Positions 51,690-59,640 of a stretch of 64,000 nt of DNA are shown here, piece after piece (position 1 is the first letter of the stretch; each line of letters begins with the position of its first letter). The notes under the pieces were generated by a model. It saw only the letters and a list, made by a program, of their open reading frames with translations. It had not been told where the DNA came from and made no database searches. The stretch covers positions 59,258 to 123,257 of the forward strand of contig CAITIE010000059.1 of NCBI GenBank assembly GCA_903892355.1, given 5' to 3'. The DNA is from an uncultured Pirellula sp. (lineage in GTDB: Bacteria; Planctomycetota; Planctomycetia; Pirellulales; Pirellulaceae). Both the position numbers and the translations under genes were made by a program.

Positions 51690-53261
51690 TCAACTCTCTT
51701 GGAAGAGAGAACGAACGATGGTCCCTTGGCTTCTGGCCATGGGGCGGCCGATCGGAGTCCGAATCTCTTCAGAAATAGGGACACCGAAGGCATCGAGGAG
51801 AGTCGCGTGCAGGTCTTCGATACGGACCGGGTCCTTGACGCCGCGCGATGCCTCGTCGCCCGGCGCGATCAATTCGCTGGTCGTCTCGCCGTGCACGTAG
51901 CCTCGTCGGAATTGGCCACCGAAAAGGAGGGTGCTGAAACCGGTTGGCCAATGGTCGCGACCGTCCGCGATATTGATCTTCGGAGTTCGGCCAAACTCAC
52001 CGCCGCACATCACGATCGTGGAGTCCAAAAGATCCCGGTCGATCAGCAGCCGGATGAGTCCATCGATCGCGCTATCGAGGATCGCACAACGACCTGACTG
52101 CAGCGTGTAGTTCTCAACGTGGCTATCCCAGCCACTCAGTTCGACCTCCACGCACGTGACGCCTTGCTCGACCAACCGGACAGCGGCCAAACAGCTCCGT
52201 CCGAAGGGGGTGTCCCCGAACGACTGCCGGACCTCCGACGATTCCCGTTCGATCTCGAACGCTTCGATCTGCGAGCTATCCATCATGGTGGTCGCGCGCT
52301 GCGTCGAGTTTGCATGAAGGGTTTTGGTCCGGTCCAGATCCTTCAATCGCCCTCGTCGGAATGCCTTTTCCACCACACTCAAGTCTTTGACCCGTTGGTC
52401 AAAGGTTTCGCGGTCGACGTAGCTTCGAAGATTCGGAAGAGGATCTTTCGGGTCGAACAGTTGGAATGCATCCCATTGGCTACCGAGATAACCACCTCGC
52501 GACGGCCATTGTCCCGCGAGGATCGATACGTGGCGAGGGATTTCCAAATTGCTTTCGGATTGATGGCACAGGACCGCTCCTATGGATGGGTGGACCAGAG
52601 TCGGGTCGGGACGCCAGCCTGTCTTCATGTTGTAAGTCGCTCGCTCGTGGTCCCCTTCTTTGGAGACCATGGAACGGACCAACGTGGCCATGTGCATCCA
52701 TTGCGAGGACTTGGGAAGGGTGGCCGCGATCGAAACTCCCGGAAGGGATGTCTCGATCGACTTGGTCTCTCCACCAACCGCCGAATCGGGATGGGGATCG
52801 AACGTTTCGAGCTGGCTCGGGCCTCCTTGCAACCAGAGCAAGATCATCGATTTTGGACGCTTGGATTGCGCGAGCAGTGCACCCGGTTCGTGGGCACGAG
52901 CGACCCGTTCCGCGAATCGCGTCAGGAATCCGACCGAGGCCAATCCGGAAGCGATCGAGGCCGATGTCAGGAGTTGTCGGCGACGCATCTGGCCGAACGA
53001 GGCGCAGCCCATCGAGTCGGCGGACCGATAGCTCCCGGCTCCGCTCGAATGGGTTTCTACCGTGACACCGTCTGGAAACGTGACACCGTCTAGAAACGTG
53101 ACACCGTCTAGAAACGTGACACCGTCTAGAAACGTGACACCGTCTAGAAACGTGACACCGTCTAGAAACGTGACACCGTCTAGAAACGTGACACCGTCTA
53201 GAAACGTGGTACCGTCGGTGTTTTCCATAGTTTGGGTTGCGGTCGATTGCGGAGGGAGCAT
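51690..53261 (-). CDS. DUF1501 family protein
   Basis: 523 residues if translation begins at the ATG at 53261. From about residue 92 there is a Tat-type signal (MRRRQLLTSASIASGLASV), followed by the DUF1501 alkaline-phosphatase-like fold: ILLWLQGGPSQLETFDPHP, VSILAGQWPSRGGYLGSQWDAFQ, VTCVEVELSGWDSHVENY, IVMCGGEFGRTPKIN, GRDHWPTGFSTLLFGG. Such proteins are very numerous in planctomycetes, often paired with DUF1549/1553 cytochromes, but their function is unknown and no partner is present. The first 90 residues are dominated by a TFLDGV repeat (18-bp DNA repeat); starts at 53012 or 52988, next to the Tat signal, would place that repeat in the leader. Confidence 0.85.
   Translation of the reverse strand: MLPPQSTATQTMENTDGTTFLDGVTFLDGVTFLDGVTFLDGVTFLDGVTFLDGVTFLDGVTFPDGVTVETHSSGAGSYRSADSMGCASFGQMRRRQLLTSASIASGLASVGFLTRFAERVARAHEPGALLAQSKRPKSMILLWLQGGPSQLETFDPHPDSAVGGETKSIETSLPGVSIAATLPKSSQWMHMATLVRSMVSKEGDHERATYNMKTGWRPDPTLVHPSIGAVLCHQSESNLEIPRHVSILAGQWPSRGGYLGSQWDAFQLFDPKDPLPNLRSYVDRETFDQRVKDLSVVEKAFRRGRLKDLDRTKTLHANSTQRATTMMDSSQIEAFEIERESSEVRQSFGDTPFGRSCLAAVRLVEQGVTCVEVELSGWDSHVENYTLQSGRCAILDSAIDGLIRLLIDRDLLDSTIVMCGGEFGRTPKINIADGRDHWPTGFSTLLFGGQFRRGYVHGETTSELIAPGDEASRGVKDPVRIEDLHATLLDAFGVPISEEIRTPIGRPMARSQGTIVRSLFQES
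53062..53223. repeat. 18-bp tandem repeat, eight copies plus a diverged ninth
   Basis: GTGACACCGTCTAGAAAC repeats at 53062, 53080, 53098, 53116, 53134, 53152, 53170 and 53188, then a diverged copy at 53206. Only the first (GTCTGG) and last differ; the inner copies are identical. In the minus frame it encodes TFLDGV units. The homogeneity points to recent expansion, so copy number may vary between strains. Confidence 0.95.
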
Positions 53262-53632
53262 CACGTTACCTCACAGGTTACTGGTCAAGGCTCCAATATA
53301 CCTGCGAGGCAAGATACCTGCGAGGAACGGCCGACGACGAGATTGTTGAGATTGTTGCTATTTCAGTCGTTGTAATCTCGTCGAGGGATCGCGTTTCTTG
53401 GAAAAACAGCCTTGCTTCCAATCGATGTTGTTCATGGAAACGTTGTTCACGGAAACGTTCTTTGTCGGAATCCAACGTGCCGCGAATGGCACAGATTATC
53501 CAAATGGCTCAAATGAATGCCAGCATTGATGAATGGGGCGTGAAGTCAGGAAGACCCTCAATCTGGTACCGGGTGGGGGCGATGATAGAGGGTATGGCTA
53601 GGGACTGGTCGCAATTCTTGGGAGGGAACCGA
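53262..53632. other. divergent intergenic region
   Basis: About 371 bp between the divergent DUF1501 and secreted-protein genes. The plus frame is open from 53237, but its sequence before 53633 has no signal or domain. It contains short duplications (ACCTGCGAGG at about 53299 and 53317; GGAAACGTT at about 53435 and 53450). No confident promoter is seen. Confidence 0.5.
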
Positions 53633-54175
53633 ATGTTGAGGAACATTTTCGCGACGGCTTGTGTGTCGAGCGTGTTGGTCAGCGGGATAATGGCCAGCGG
53701 CATTCTGGAACACCCAGTTTTGGCAGATGGGCCTCATGATTTCCTCTCGGGGACGTATTTGGACCCGGCGATGCAGCGGCCCGATTTATTGCCGCATACG
53801 ATCACTTCGAAGATTCCAGAGCATCGTCAGGTGTACAATCGGCCTCGCTACATCCCCGGATGGATGGCGTACAAGTTCGAGCCAACGAGCCAAGAAGCGA
53901 TGGCGTGGCAGACCAATTATTGCAACGGTAATTATCGCAATCACGCTGGCGCGTACATTCCGGTGTACAACTATCCTAAGCCTTGGGAAGCGATGAACAC
54001 GCGTGCTCGACCCGATACGAAATCGAATGTTGCGATGACGAAAGCCCCGAGCAGTTACCCGGGAGCCAATGCCCCGGGGGGTACGGGCCGAGTTTCCTCA
54101 GGTAGTTTAGAGGCGATTGCACCGGCTCAAGAGCTCAATCTGCCTGCTCAAAGCAACCTGCCTGCACAGCGATAG
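53633..54175 (+). CDS. secreted protein of unknown function
   Basis: 180 residues. The ATG at 53633 is preceded by GGAGG at ideal spacing, overriding the longer open frame. A signal peptide (IFATACVSSVLVSGIMASG...VLADG) precedes a Tyr/Pro/Asn-rich mature part: HDFLSGTYLDPAMQRPDLLPHTITSKIPEHR, YNRPRYIPGWMAYKFEPTSQEAMAWQ, YNYPKPWEAM, then a Ser/Gly/Ala tail ending in a duplicated LPAQ motif. The pattern suggests a compact, aromatic-rich extracytoplasmic domain. No family is recognised. Confidence 0.7.
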   Translation: MLRNIFATACVSSVLVSGIMASGILEHPVLADGPHDFLSGTYLDPAMQRPDLLPHTITSKIPEHRQVYNRPRYIPGWMAYKFEPTSQEAMAWQTNYCNGNYRNHAGAYIPVYNYPKPWEAMNTRARPDTKSNVAMTKAPSSYPGANAPGGTGRVSSGSLEAIAPAQELNLPAQSNLPAQR

Positions 54176-54298
54176 AGACGGCTTCAGAGACGGCTGGGAG
54201 TGCAGTGAGAGTTGCCCTGCAGACTTGATCGATCGGATACAATCCGATGCCCGATATCATTCTGCGTCCAATTCGAACGAAACTCCCTGGATAGTACC

Positions 54299-55687
54299 AT
54301 GCCGATTTCGAAATTCAGTCTACGGTGTTTTAGTCTGATTTGGTTGAATCTACGGATTATTGCCCCGTTGGTTCTTGGTGGTGTCGAATGCGCGGTGTTG
54401 TCCGAGGCGATGTTGGGCTCTGTGCGGGCCGACTGGCCAGGGTTGTTGGGTCCGTTTCGAAATGGGCATGCGGATTCCAAGGCGCAGGTTCCGGACCAAC
54501 TCCCTGAGAAACCAAAGATCCGTTGGCAGCTAGACGCAGGCCAAGGCTACGCAGGTGCGGCGATTCGAGATGGGCAAGTCGCCCTGTTCCAGCGGGATGG
54601 CAAGCAGGATGTTCTTCGATTGGTGTCGCTGACCGACGGCAAGGAAATTTGGTCGGCATCGTTTCCTGCGGTCTATCAGCAAGGGATCGATTCCGACAAA
54701 GGTCCACGGTGCGTCCCTCAGATCGTCGATGATGCCGTGCTGGCTTATTCGGCAGCGGGAACGCTCTACTGCGTTTCTCGGAGCGATGGCAAACGGCGTT
54801 GGGTACGAGAGCTGCGAAAGGAGTTCGCTGCTGAGGATGGTTATTTCGGTGCGGGCAGTACTCCATTGGTGGTTGATTCGAGTGTGATCGTCAATGTGGG
54901 TGGACGCAAAAAAGGGGGGGTTGTCGCCGTCCGATTGGTCGATGGCAAGAACCTATGGCAGTCCACCGATGCCGATGCGAGTTACGCGTCGCCGATCGCT
55001 ATCGATGGGGCAAAACCGGAGCAAGCTGGAACCGTGGTGGTACCGACGCGGTACGTGACGTATGGGCTGGAGCCTAAAACTGGATCGGTGTTGTGGCAGA
55101 TTCCGTTCGGGCAGCGTGGTCCCACAGTGAATGCGGCGACGCCGATCGCTTGCGGAACTGGCCAACTCTTTTTGACATCGAGTTACGGCATCGGATTTGT
55201 GATCGCTCGGTTGCCCGCTGGGCCGAAGGACCCCATTTCGGTGGAGAAAAAGGGGGACGTGATCTCTAGCCAGTATGCGTCTCCGGTCTCCTTCGGGACG
55301 AGTATTTTTGGATCTGACGGCCGCGAAGATGGTGGATGGTCCAGTTACAAATGCATGGATAGCGAAACGGGCGAGATGGTATGGTCCGAGTCGGGAATTC
55401 CCATTTGCCACTCGATCGCTTTGGAGGGTACTGCTGCTTTGGAGGGTACTGCTGCGGGTACTCGTGGGGAAAGTGGACGCGGAGAGGATGCGAAACCCAG
55501 GATTCTTTTGATCGGCATCAATGGAAAAATCTGGTTGTTGCCAGCGACGAGGGATGGTTTTCAGCCCCTCTCCAAAACGGTATTGCCCGAGGGGGTGTAC
55601 CGGGCATTGCCAGCACTCTCGGAAAATTCGCTTGTAGTTCGGACGTCGGGCGGTTCCAATGCAACGTGGACTTGTTTTGAATGGTAA
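54299..55687 (+). CDS. PQQ-like beta-propeller repeat protein, secreted
   Basis: 462 residues from the ATG at 54299. A signal-like hydrophobic stretch (about 8-30) is followed by WPGLLGPFRNGHAD, the common opening of planctomycete outer-membrane-assembly-BamB-like propellers. Blades are seen as repeated strand-turn units ending W: LRLVSLTDGKEIWSASF, LYCVSRSDGKRRWVREL, VAVRLVDGKNLWQSTD, YGLEPKTGSVLWQIPF, YKCMDSETGEMVWSES. No PQQ-dehydrogenase active-site residues are visible, so it is more likely a scaffold or binding protein. A duplicated 18-bp block (TTTGGAGGGTACTGCTGC) near 55425-55460 lengthens one loop. Confidence 0.85.
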   Translation: MPISKFSLRCFSLIWLNLRIIAPLVLGGVECAVLSEAMLGSVRADWPGLLGPFRNGHADSKAQVPDQLPEKPKIRWQLDAGQGYAGAAIRDGQVALFQRDGKQDVLRLVSLTDGKEIWSASFPAVYQQGIDSDKGPRCVPQIVDDAVLAYSAAGTLYCVSRSDGKRRWVRELRKEFAAEDGYFGAGSTPLVVDSSVIVNVGGRKKGGVVAVRLVDGKNLWQSTDADASYASPIAIDGAKPEQAGTVVVPTRYVTYGLEPKTGSVLWQIPFGQRGPTVNAATPIACGTGQLFLTSSYGIGFVIARLPAGPKDPISVEKKGDVISSQYASPVSFGTSIFGSDGREDGGWSSYKCMDSETGEMVWSESGIPICHSIALEGTAALEGTAAGTRGESGRGEDAKPRILLIGINGKIWLLPATRDGFQPLSKTVLPEGVYRALPALSENSLVVRTSGGSNATWTCFEW

Positions 55688-55723
55688 CTGTTTCCCGGCA
55701 GTCCTTTGGAAGCGTGGCACTCC

Positions 55724-57019
55724 ATGACCGCACCGATCGAACCCACCGATGAGTTGAGTCCCGCAGGCGAGCGGCCTGCGTCTAGCAGTCCCGGGACCAT
55801 TGCATCGCATCCGACGTTTTCGAATCTGCTGGCATCGACGGTTCTCAGTTTGTCGGTTGTTTTGATCTTGCTCGTGTGCCTTCGTTTTCTTTTGCCACCG
55901 ATGCTGGAGTCGTCGCGGTATTCGTGGCACCGAGGGCAGTTGCGAGCCGAGTACGAGTTGGCGGGGGATCAATTGGAGCGGGTGTCTTGGGAGGGATTGT
56001 CCCAGATCTCGCGCACGGTGGCAAAACGGGTCAGTCCCAGCGTAGTTCACATCACTGTGAATACCGCGTCGCCATCGAATGGCTCTCGAGAGGCACTCGC
56101 GCGGGAGCCATGGCGAGCCAATCCTGAATTGCGTGAATACCGTAATACGACCGGTCAAGGCAGCGGGATCATCGTGCGAGAGGACGGATACATCCTCACC
56201 AATCATCACGTCCTCGAAGGCGTTGTCGAAGCGACAATCGTGTTGGCGGACGATCGCGCGTTTCGGGCCGAGATTGTTGGTGTCGACCGGACCACGGATT
56301 TGGCGTTGCTAAAGATCGAAGCAGAGGACTTGATGCCCATAGCATGGGGAGACAGCGAAGAGGTAGATATCGGTTCGCCTGTTTGGGCGGTCGGGAGTCC
56401 CTTTGGCCTCACTGGTTCGGTGTCGTTTGGGATCCTCAGTGGAAAGCACCGAGTCGACCTTAATGCAAACCAGCAGTACCGAGGTTCGCGCGAGCGGATC
56501 ACCTCCCGTTACAGCGATTTGATGCAGAGCGATGTCGCGGTGAATCCGGGAAACAGTGGAGGTCCGTTGGTGAACGGTCGCGGGGAGTTGATCGGAGTCA
56601 ATACCGCGATTGTCGGCGAGTCGTATCGAGGGGTTAGTTTTTCGATTCCATCGCGGGTGGCCCGACGAGTCCTCGATCAGTTCATGGCGCATGGGCGGGT
56701 GCGTCGAGGATGGTTGGGGGTGGAGTTGACTCCGGAGTTGCCGTTTGGTTCGGAATCGACAGCGGGCGACCAGCGGGATGAGGTTGCACCTGCGGTGGTG
56801 GTTCGAGCGGTTGTTCCCGATTCTCCAGCGGCAAACGCTGGGGTTTATCCAGGGGATCGCATCGTGCGTTTCAACGGGAGCGAGGTGGTCTCGGTGGAGC
56901 AATTGATCGACGAGATTCGGGATTCGAAAGCCGACCAAAAAGTCACCATTGCCATCCAGCGCGATGGTGAATCGATCGAGCTTGAGGTGACTCTTGGCGA
57001 GCTCAAGTACGCACCCTAG
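55724..57019 (+). CDS. HtrA/DegP-type serine protease with PDZ domain
   Basis: 431 residues from the ATG at 55724; a TTG at 55706 is less likely. One transmembrane anchor at about 38-60. The trypsin-like protease domain has the complete triad: His162 in ILTNHHVLEG, Asp192 in RTTDLALLKI, Ser278 in NPGNSGGPLV, with an extended loop (RVDLNANQQYRGSRERITSR) before the catalytic serine. A C-terminal PDZ domain about 325-425 (RGWLGVEL, DSPAANAGVYPGDRIVRFNGSEV) follows. It probably degrades misfolded periplasmic proteins or activates a stress response. It starts 36 bp after the beta-propeller gene, likely one transcript. Confidence 0.92.
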   Translation: MTAPIEPTDELSPAGERPASSSPGTIASHPTFSNLLASTVLSLSVVLILLVCLRFLLPPMLESSRYSWHRGQLRAEYELAGDQLERVSWEGLSQISRTVAKRVSPSVVHITVNTASPSNGSREALAREPWRANPELREYRNTTGQGSGIIVREDGYILTNHHVLEGVVEATIVLADDRAFRAEIVGVDRTTDLALLKIEAEDLMPIAWGDSEEVDIGSPVWAVGSPFGLTGSVSFGILSGKHRVDLNANQQYRGSRERITSRYSDLMQSDVAVNPGNSGGPLVNGRGELIGVNTAIVGESYRGVSFSIPSRVARRVLDQFMAHGRVRRGWLGVELTPELPFGSESTAGDQRDEVAPAVVVRAVVPDSPAANAGVYPGDRIVRFNGSEVVSVEQLIDEIRDSKADQKVTIAIQRDGESIELEVTLGELKYAP

Positions 57020-57020
57020 T

Positions 57021-57097
57021 TCGTGAACCGATTCAATCGTGAACCGATTTAACGGTGGCCCGATTTAACGGTGCCCAGAATTAACGGTGCCCAGATT
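57021..57097. repeat. short degenerate tandem repeats downstream of htrA
   Basis: TCGTGAACCGATT occurs twice (57020 and 57037), then CGATTTAACGGTG(G/C)CC-type units repeat three times to about 57092. This is a compound slippage-type repeat in the gap before mch; no ORF. Confidence 0.7.
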
Positions 57098-57246
57098 CAT
57101 ACCCATTTAAGCCCGGAATACGCATGGAGCACCAGTGCACATGTTGCTGGGACGGTCACGCAGCGATTTCTTAGAGCGGTTTGTTTTGGTTGGAGGGTAT
57201 CGCAGTGCCATTCCGCTGGCGTCTGATTTTGGTAGTTTAGGAGATT

Positions 57247-58203
57247 ATGAATCTCAATATTGCAACCCGGCCACTCGTCGAGAGGGCGGAACACGACGCC
57301 CGATCGCTACGCATTGAAAGTCATCGTTTGGAGGAGGGTGGCCGCATCCTGGATTTTGGATGCCGCACGGTTGGCGGCATCGAGGCCGGATTGCTCTTGG
57401 CCAAGATCTGTCTTGGGAATCTCGCTGCGGTGGAATTGGCACCTGCAGATCGGGGGATTTGGCCGAGTCCCCTCGTTATGGTTTCGACCGATGATCCCTG
57501 CAACGCATGCATGGGATCGCAATACGCAGGGTGGAAGCTAGCGAGCGACTCATTTTTTGCGATGGGTTCCGGGCCGATGCGGGCCAAACGCGGTAACGAA
57601 GCGGTGCTCGACGCCCTTGCTATTCAAGACGCTTCCGAGTGTGCCATCGGAGTGTTGGAGTGCGACGACCTCCCGCCTCCTTCGGTGCTTCGTTCGGTTG
57701 CCGAGGCCTGCCGAGTGAGTCTCGATCAAGTCACCTTGTGTGTTGCTCCAACGCGAAGCATTGCCGGCGTGATTCAAGTTGTCGCGAGGTCGGTGGAGAC
57801 GTCGCTGCACAAGCTCTTTGAGTTAGGGTTTGATTTGAGGAGCATCGTATCGGGGCATGGATCGGCACCGATGCCACCGATTGCTGTGGATTTCGTCAAG
57901 GGGATCGGTCGAACGAACGACGCCATTCTCTATGGAGGGCATGTGACGCTCTGGGTTTCGTGCGACGATAGTAGGATCCAAGAGGTCGGCCCCAAAGTGC
58001 CCAGTGCGACTTCTTCGGATTATGGGCAACCGTTTGCAAAGACGTTTAAGGCCTACGATTATGATTTTTACAAGGTCGATCCGGGGCTATTTTCACCGGC
58101 GATGGTTACCTTTGTGAATTTGAAAACTGGCCGCTCCTTTCGATACGGCAATTTCAATCCTGAGGTGCTTCAGGAATCGTTTGGTGAGTCGGTGGAAGGA
58201 TGA
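57247..58203 (+). CDS. mch: methenyltetrahydromethanopterin cyclohydrolase
   Basis: A 318-residue protein of the Mch family (EC 3.5.4.27), which interconverts methenyl-H4MPT and formyl-H4MPT in C1 metabolism. Seen: FGCRTVGGIEAGLLLAKICLGNLA, WPSPLVMVSTDDPCNACMGSQYAGW, FFAMGSGPMRAKRG, VTLCVAPTRSIAGVIQVVARSVETSLHKL, IVSGHGSAPMPPIAVDFVKGIGRTNDAILYGGHVTLWV, a family-wide pattern in archaea, methylotrophs and planctomycetes. AGGAG 5 nt before the ATG supports the start. It overlaps the ATP-grasp gene by ATGA. It shows the organism has a tetrahydromethanopterin-linked pathway, probably formaldehyde oxidation or detoxification. Confidence 0.95.
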   Translation: MNLNIATRPLVERAEHDARSLRIESHRLEEGGRILDFGCRTVGGIEAGLLLAKICLGNLAAVELAPADRGIWPSPLVMVSTDDPCNACMGSQYAGWKLASDSFFAMGSGPMRAKRGNEAVLDALAIQDASECAIGVLECDDLPPPSVLRSVAEACRVSLDQVTLCVAPTRSIAGVIQVVARSVETSLHKLFELGFDLRSIVSGHGSAPMPPIAVDFVKGIGRTNDAILYGGHVTLWVSCDDSRIQEVGPKVPSATSSDYGQPFAKTFKAYDYDFYKVDPGLFSPAMVTFVNLKTGRSFRYGNFNPEVLQESFGESVEG

Positions 58204-59165
58204 GTCCATCGAGTGGCGGAGTTGATGGAACTCGTTCCTCGCAGCATGAGAACACAGTGACCCCAAATCCTTTCCGCATCGGCGTCCTCGGATCGGCCGA
58301 AAGCTGGTACTTTCGGGATCTCATGCGTGCTGCCCAGCTGGACTGTTGGGATCGACCGGTGGAACTGTCGCCATTGTCGTTTTCGGACTTGCAAGTCGCC
58401 TACCGCGGAGGTGCTTCGTCGGTCGTAGAGTTTAGCGATCATCAGGCGCTGCATGCCCTATTGGTCCGCACGATGCCGCTGGGATCGCTGGAGCAAACCA
58501 TCTTTCGGATGAACGCGTTGCATATCGCGAGATCCTCGGGGGTGCGAGTGGTCAATCCGCCGCGGGCACTTGAGATCGCCATCGACAAGTGGTTGACGTT
58601 GGACTTTCTTCGGCGAGAGGGATTAGAAATTCCTAGAACCGTCTGTTGCCAGAATCGGGATGCCGCCATGGCAGCGTGGGAGAGTCTAGGAAAAGATTGC
58701 GTGGTCAAGCCCCTTTTTGGGGGTGAGGGGCGAGGGATTGTACGGGTCCAAGATCCGGATATCGCGTGGCGCGTATTTAGCACGCTCGAGCAATTGCAAT
58801 CGGTCATCTACGTCCAGGAGTTTCTAGAGAGCCCCGGATATGACTTGCGATTGCTCGTGATCGGCGATGCTGTATTTTGCGTGAAGCGGCAGAACCCGTT
58901 GGATTGGAGGAGCAATGTTTCACGCGGTGGAACAGCGGTCGAGCACGAGCCGACTTTTGAGCAGGTTGCAATCGCATTTCGCGCGTGTCGCAGTATCGAT
59001 GCGTGGATGGCTGGGATCGACATTTTGACCACCGACGATGGCCGCGATCTGGTGCTGGAGGTCAATGCGGTCCCGGGGTGGCGCGCGACAGCGGCAGCGT
59101 TGGAATTGGATATCGCACGGGTTGTTCTGGAGAAGCTCTTAGAGCAATCAACGATTCGAAGATGA
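58200..59165 (+). CDS. ATP-grasp (RimK-like) protein of the H4MPT C1 cluster
   Basis: A 321-residue protein; its ATG lies in the mch stop (ATGA), so the pair is translationally coupled. N-terminal about 100 residues (RIGVLGSAESWYFRDLMRAA, VVEFSDHQALHALLVRTMP) precede an ATP-grasp domain: IDKWLTLDFLRREGLEIPRTVCCQ, KDCVVKPLFGGEGRGIVRV, SVIYVQEFL, DLRLLVIGDAVFCVKR, DLVLEVNAVPGWRATAAALE. In methylotrophs an ATP-grasp protein (orf5) sits next to mch; archaeal MptN of this fold adds glutamate to H4MPT. A role in finishing the H4MPT side chain is therefore likely, though not proven. Confidence 0.88.
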   Translation: MSPSSGGVDGTRSSQHENTVTPNPFRIGVLGSAESWYFRDLMRAAQLDCWDRPVELSPLSFSDLQVAYRGGASSVVEFSDHQALHALLVRTMPLGSLEQTIFRMNALHIARSSGVRVVNPPRALEIAIDKWLTLDFLRREGLEIPRTVCCQNRDAAMAAWESLGKDCVVKPLFGGEGRGIVRVQDPDIAWRVFSTLEQLQSVIYVQEFLESPGYDLRLLVIGDAVFCVKRQNPLDWRSNVSRGGTAVEHEPTFEQVAIAFRACRSIDAWMAGIDILTTDDGRDLVLEVNAVPGWRATAAALELDIARVVLEKLLEQSTIRR

Positions 59166-59223
59166 GGCCATTTTGAAGATTCGAATCGCCGCATTAATAC
59201 TACGTTCGCACAATAGGTAGAAC

Positions 59224-59589
59224 ATGGCAATTATCCTCACTACTGTCCTGATGCTGATCGCATCTAATATCTTCATGACTTTTGCATGGTATGGCCATTT
59301 GAAGGACCTGAAGGACAAACCGTGGTTGATTGCGGCCATGATCAGTTGGTGCATCGCGTTGTTCGAGTACCTCATCCAAGTTCCTGCGAATCGGCTGGGG
59401 AGTTCCGTTTTGACGTTGCCTCAATTGAAGATCATGCAAGAGGTGATCACGTTGTGTGTTTTTGTTCCATTCATGGTGGTCTACATGAAGCAATCGCTTC
59501 GTTGGGACTTTCTGTGGGCTGCTCTATGCATGTGCGGTGCGGTATATTTTATTTTCCGTCAAGGCGTCTCGTTACCTCCTGCGGAGTGA
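59224..59589 (+). CDS. DMT-type DUF486 membrane protein
   Basis: A 121-residue protein with four transmembrane helices (about 4-20, 37-53, 79-95, 102-117). Family features of DUF486: SNIFMTFAWYGHLKD near the start, WLIAAMISWCIALFEYLIQVPANRLG, and LPQLKIMQEVITLCVFVPF. This is a half-size drug/metabolite-transporter-like protein expected to dimerise. Substrate unknown. It follows the ATP-grasp gene by 58 bp, so it may share its transcript. Confidence 0.9.
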   Translation: MAIILTTVLMLIASNIFMTFAWYGHLKDLKDKPWLIAAMISWCIALFEYLIQVPANRLGSSVLTLPQLKIMQEVITLCVFVPFMVVYMKQSLRWDFLWAALCMCGAVYFIFRQGVSLPPAE

Positions 59590-59640
59590 TGAGATGCTTG
59601 CGGGTCGCTGGTGGTTGTAACTCCTCTCTTCTTTCAATAA

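Noticed and set aside
53062..53223. CRISPR-like interpretation of the 18-bp array
   Set aside because: Copies are directly abutting without spacers; it is a simple tandem repeat.
53062..53349. Plus-strand frame encoding a TPSRNV repeat
   Set aside because: It exists only because the 18-bp repeat is open in several frames; no start signal or homologous context.
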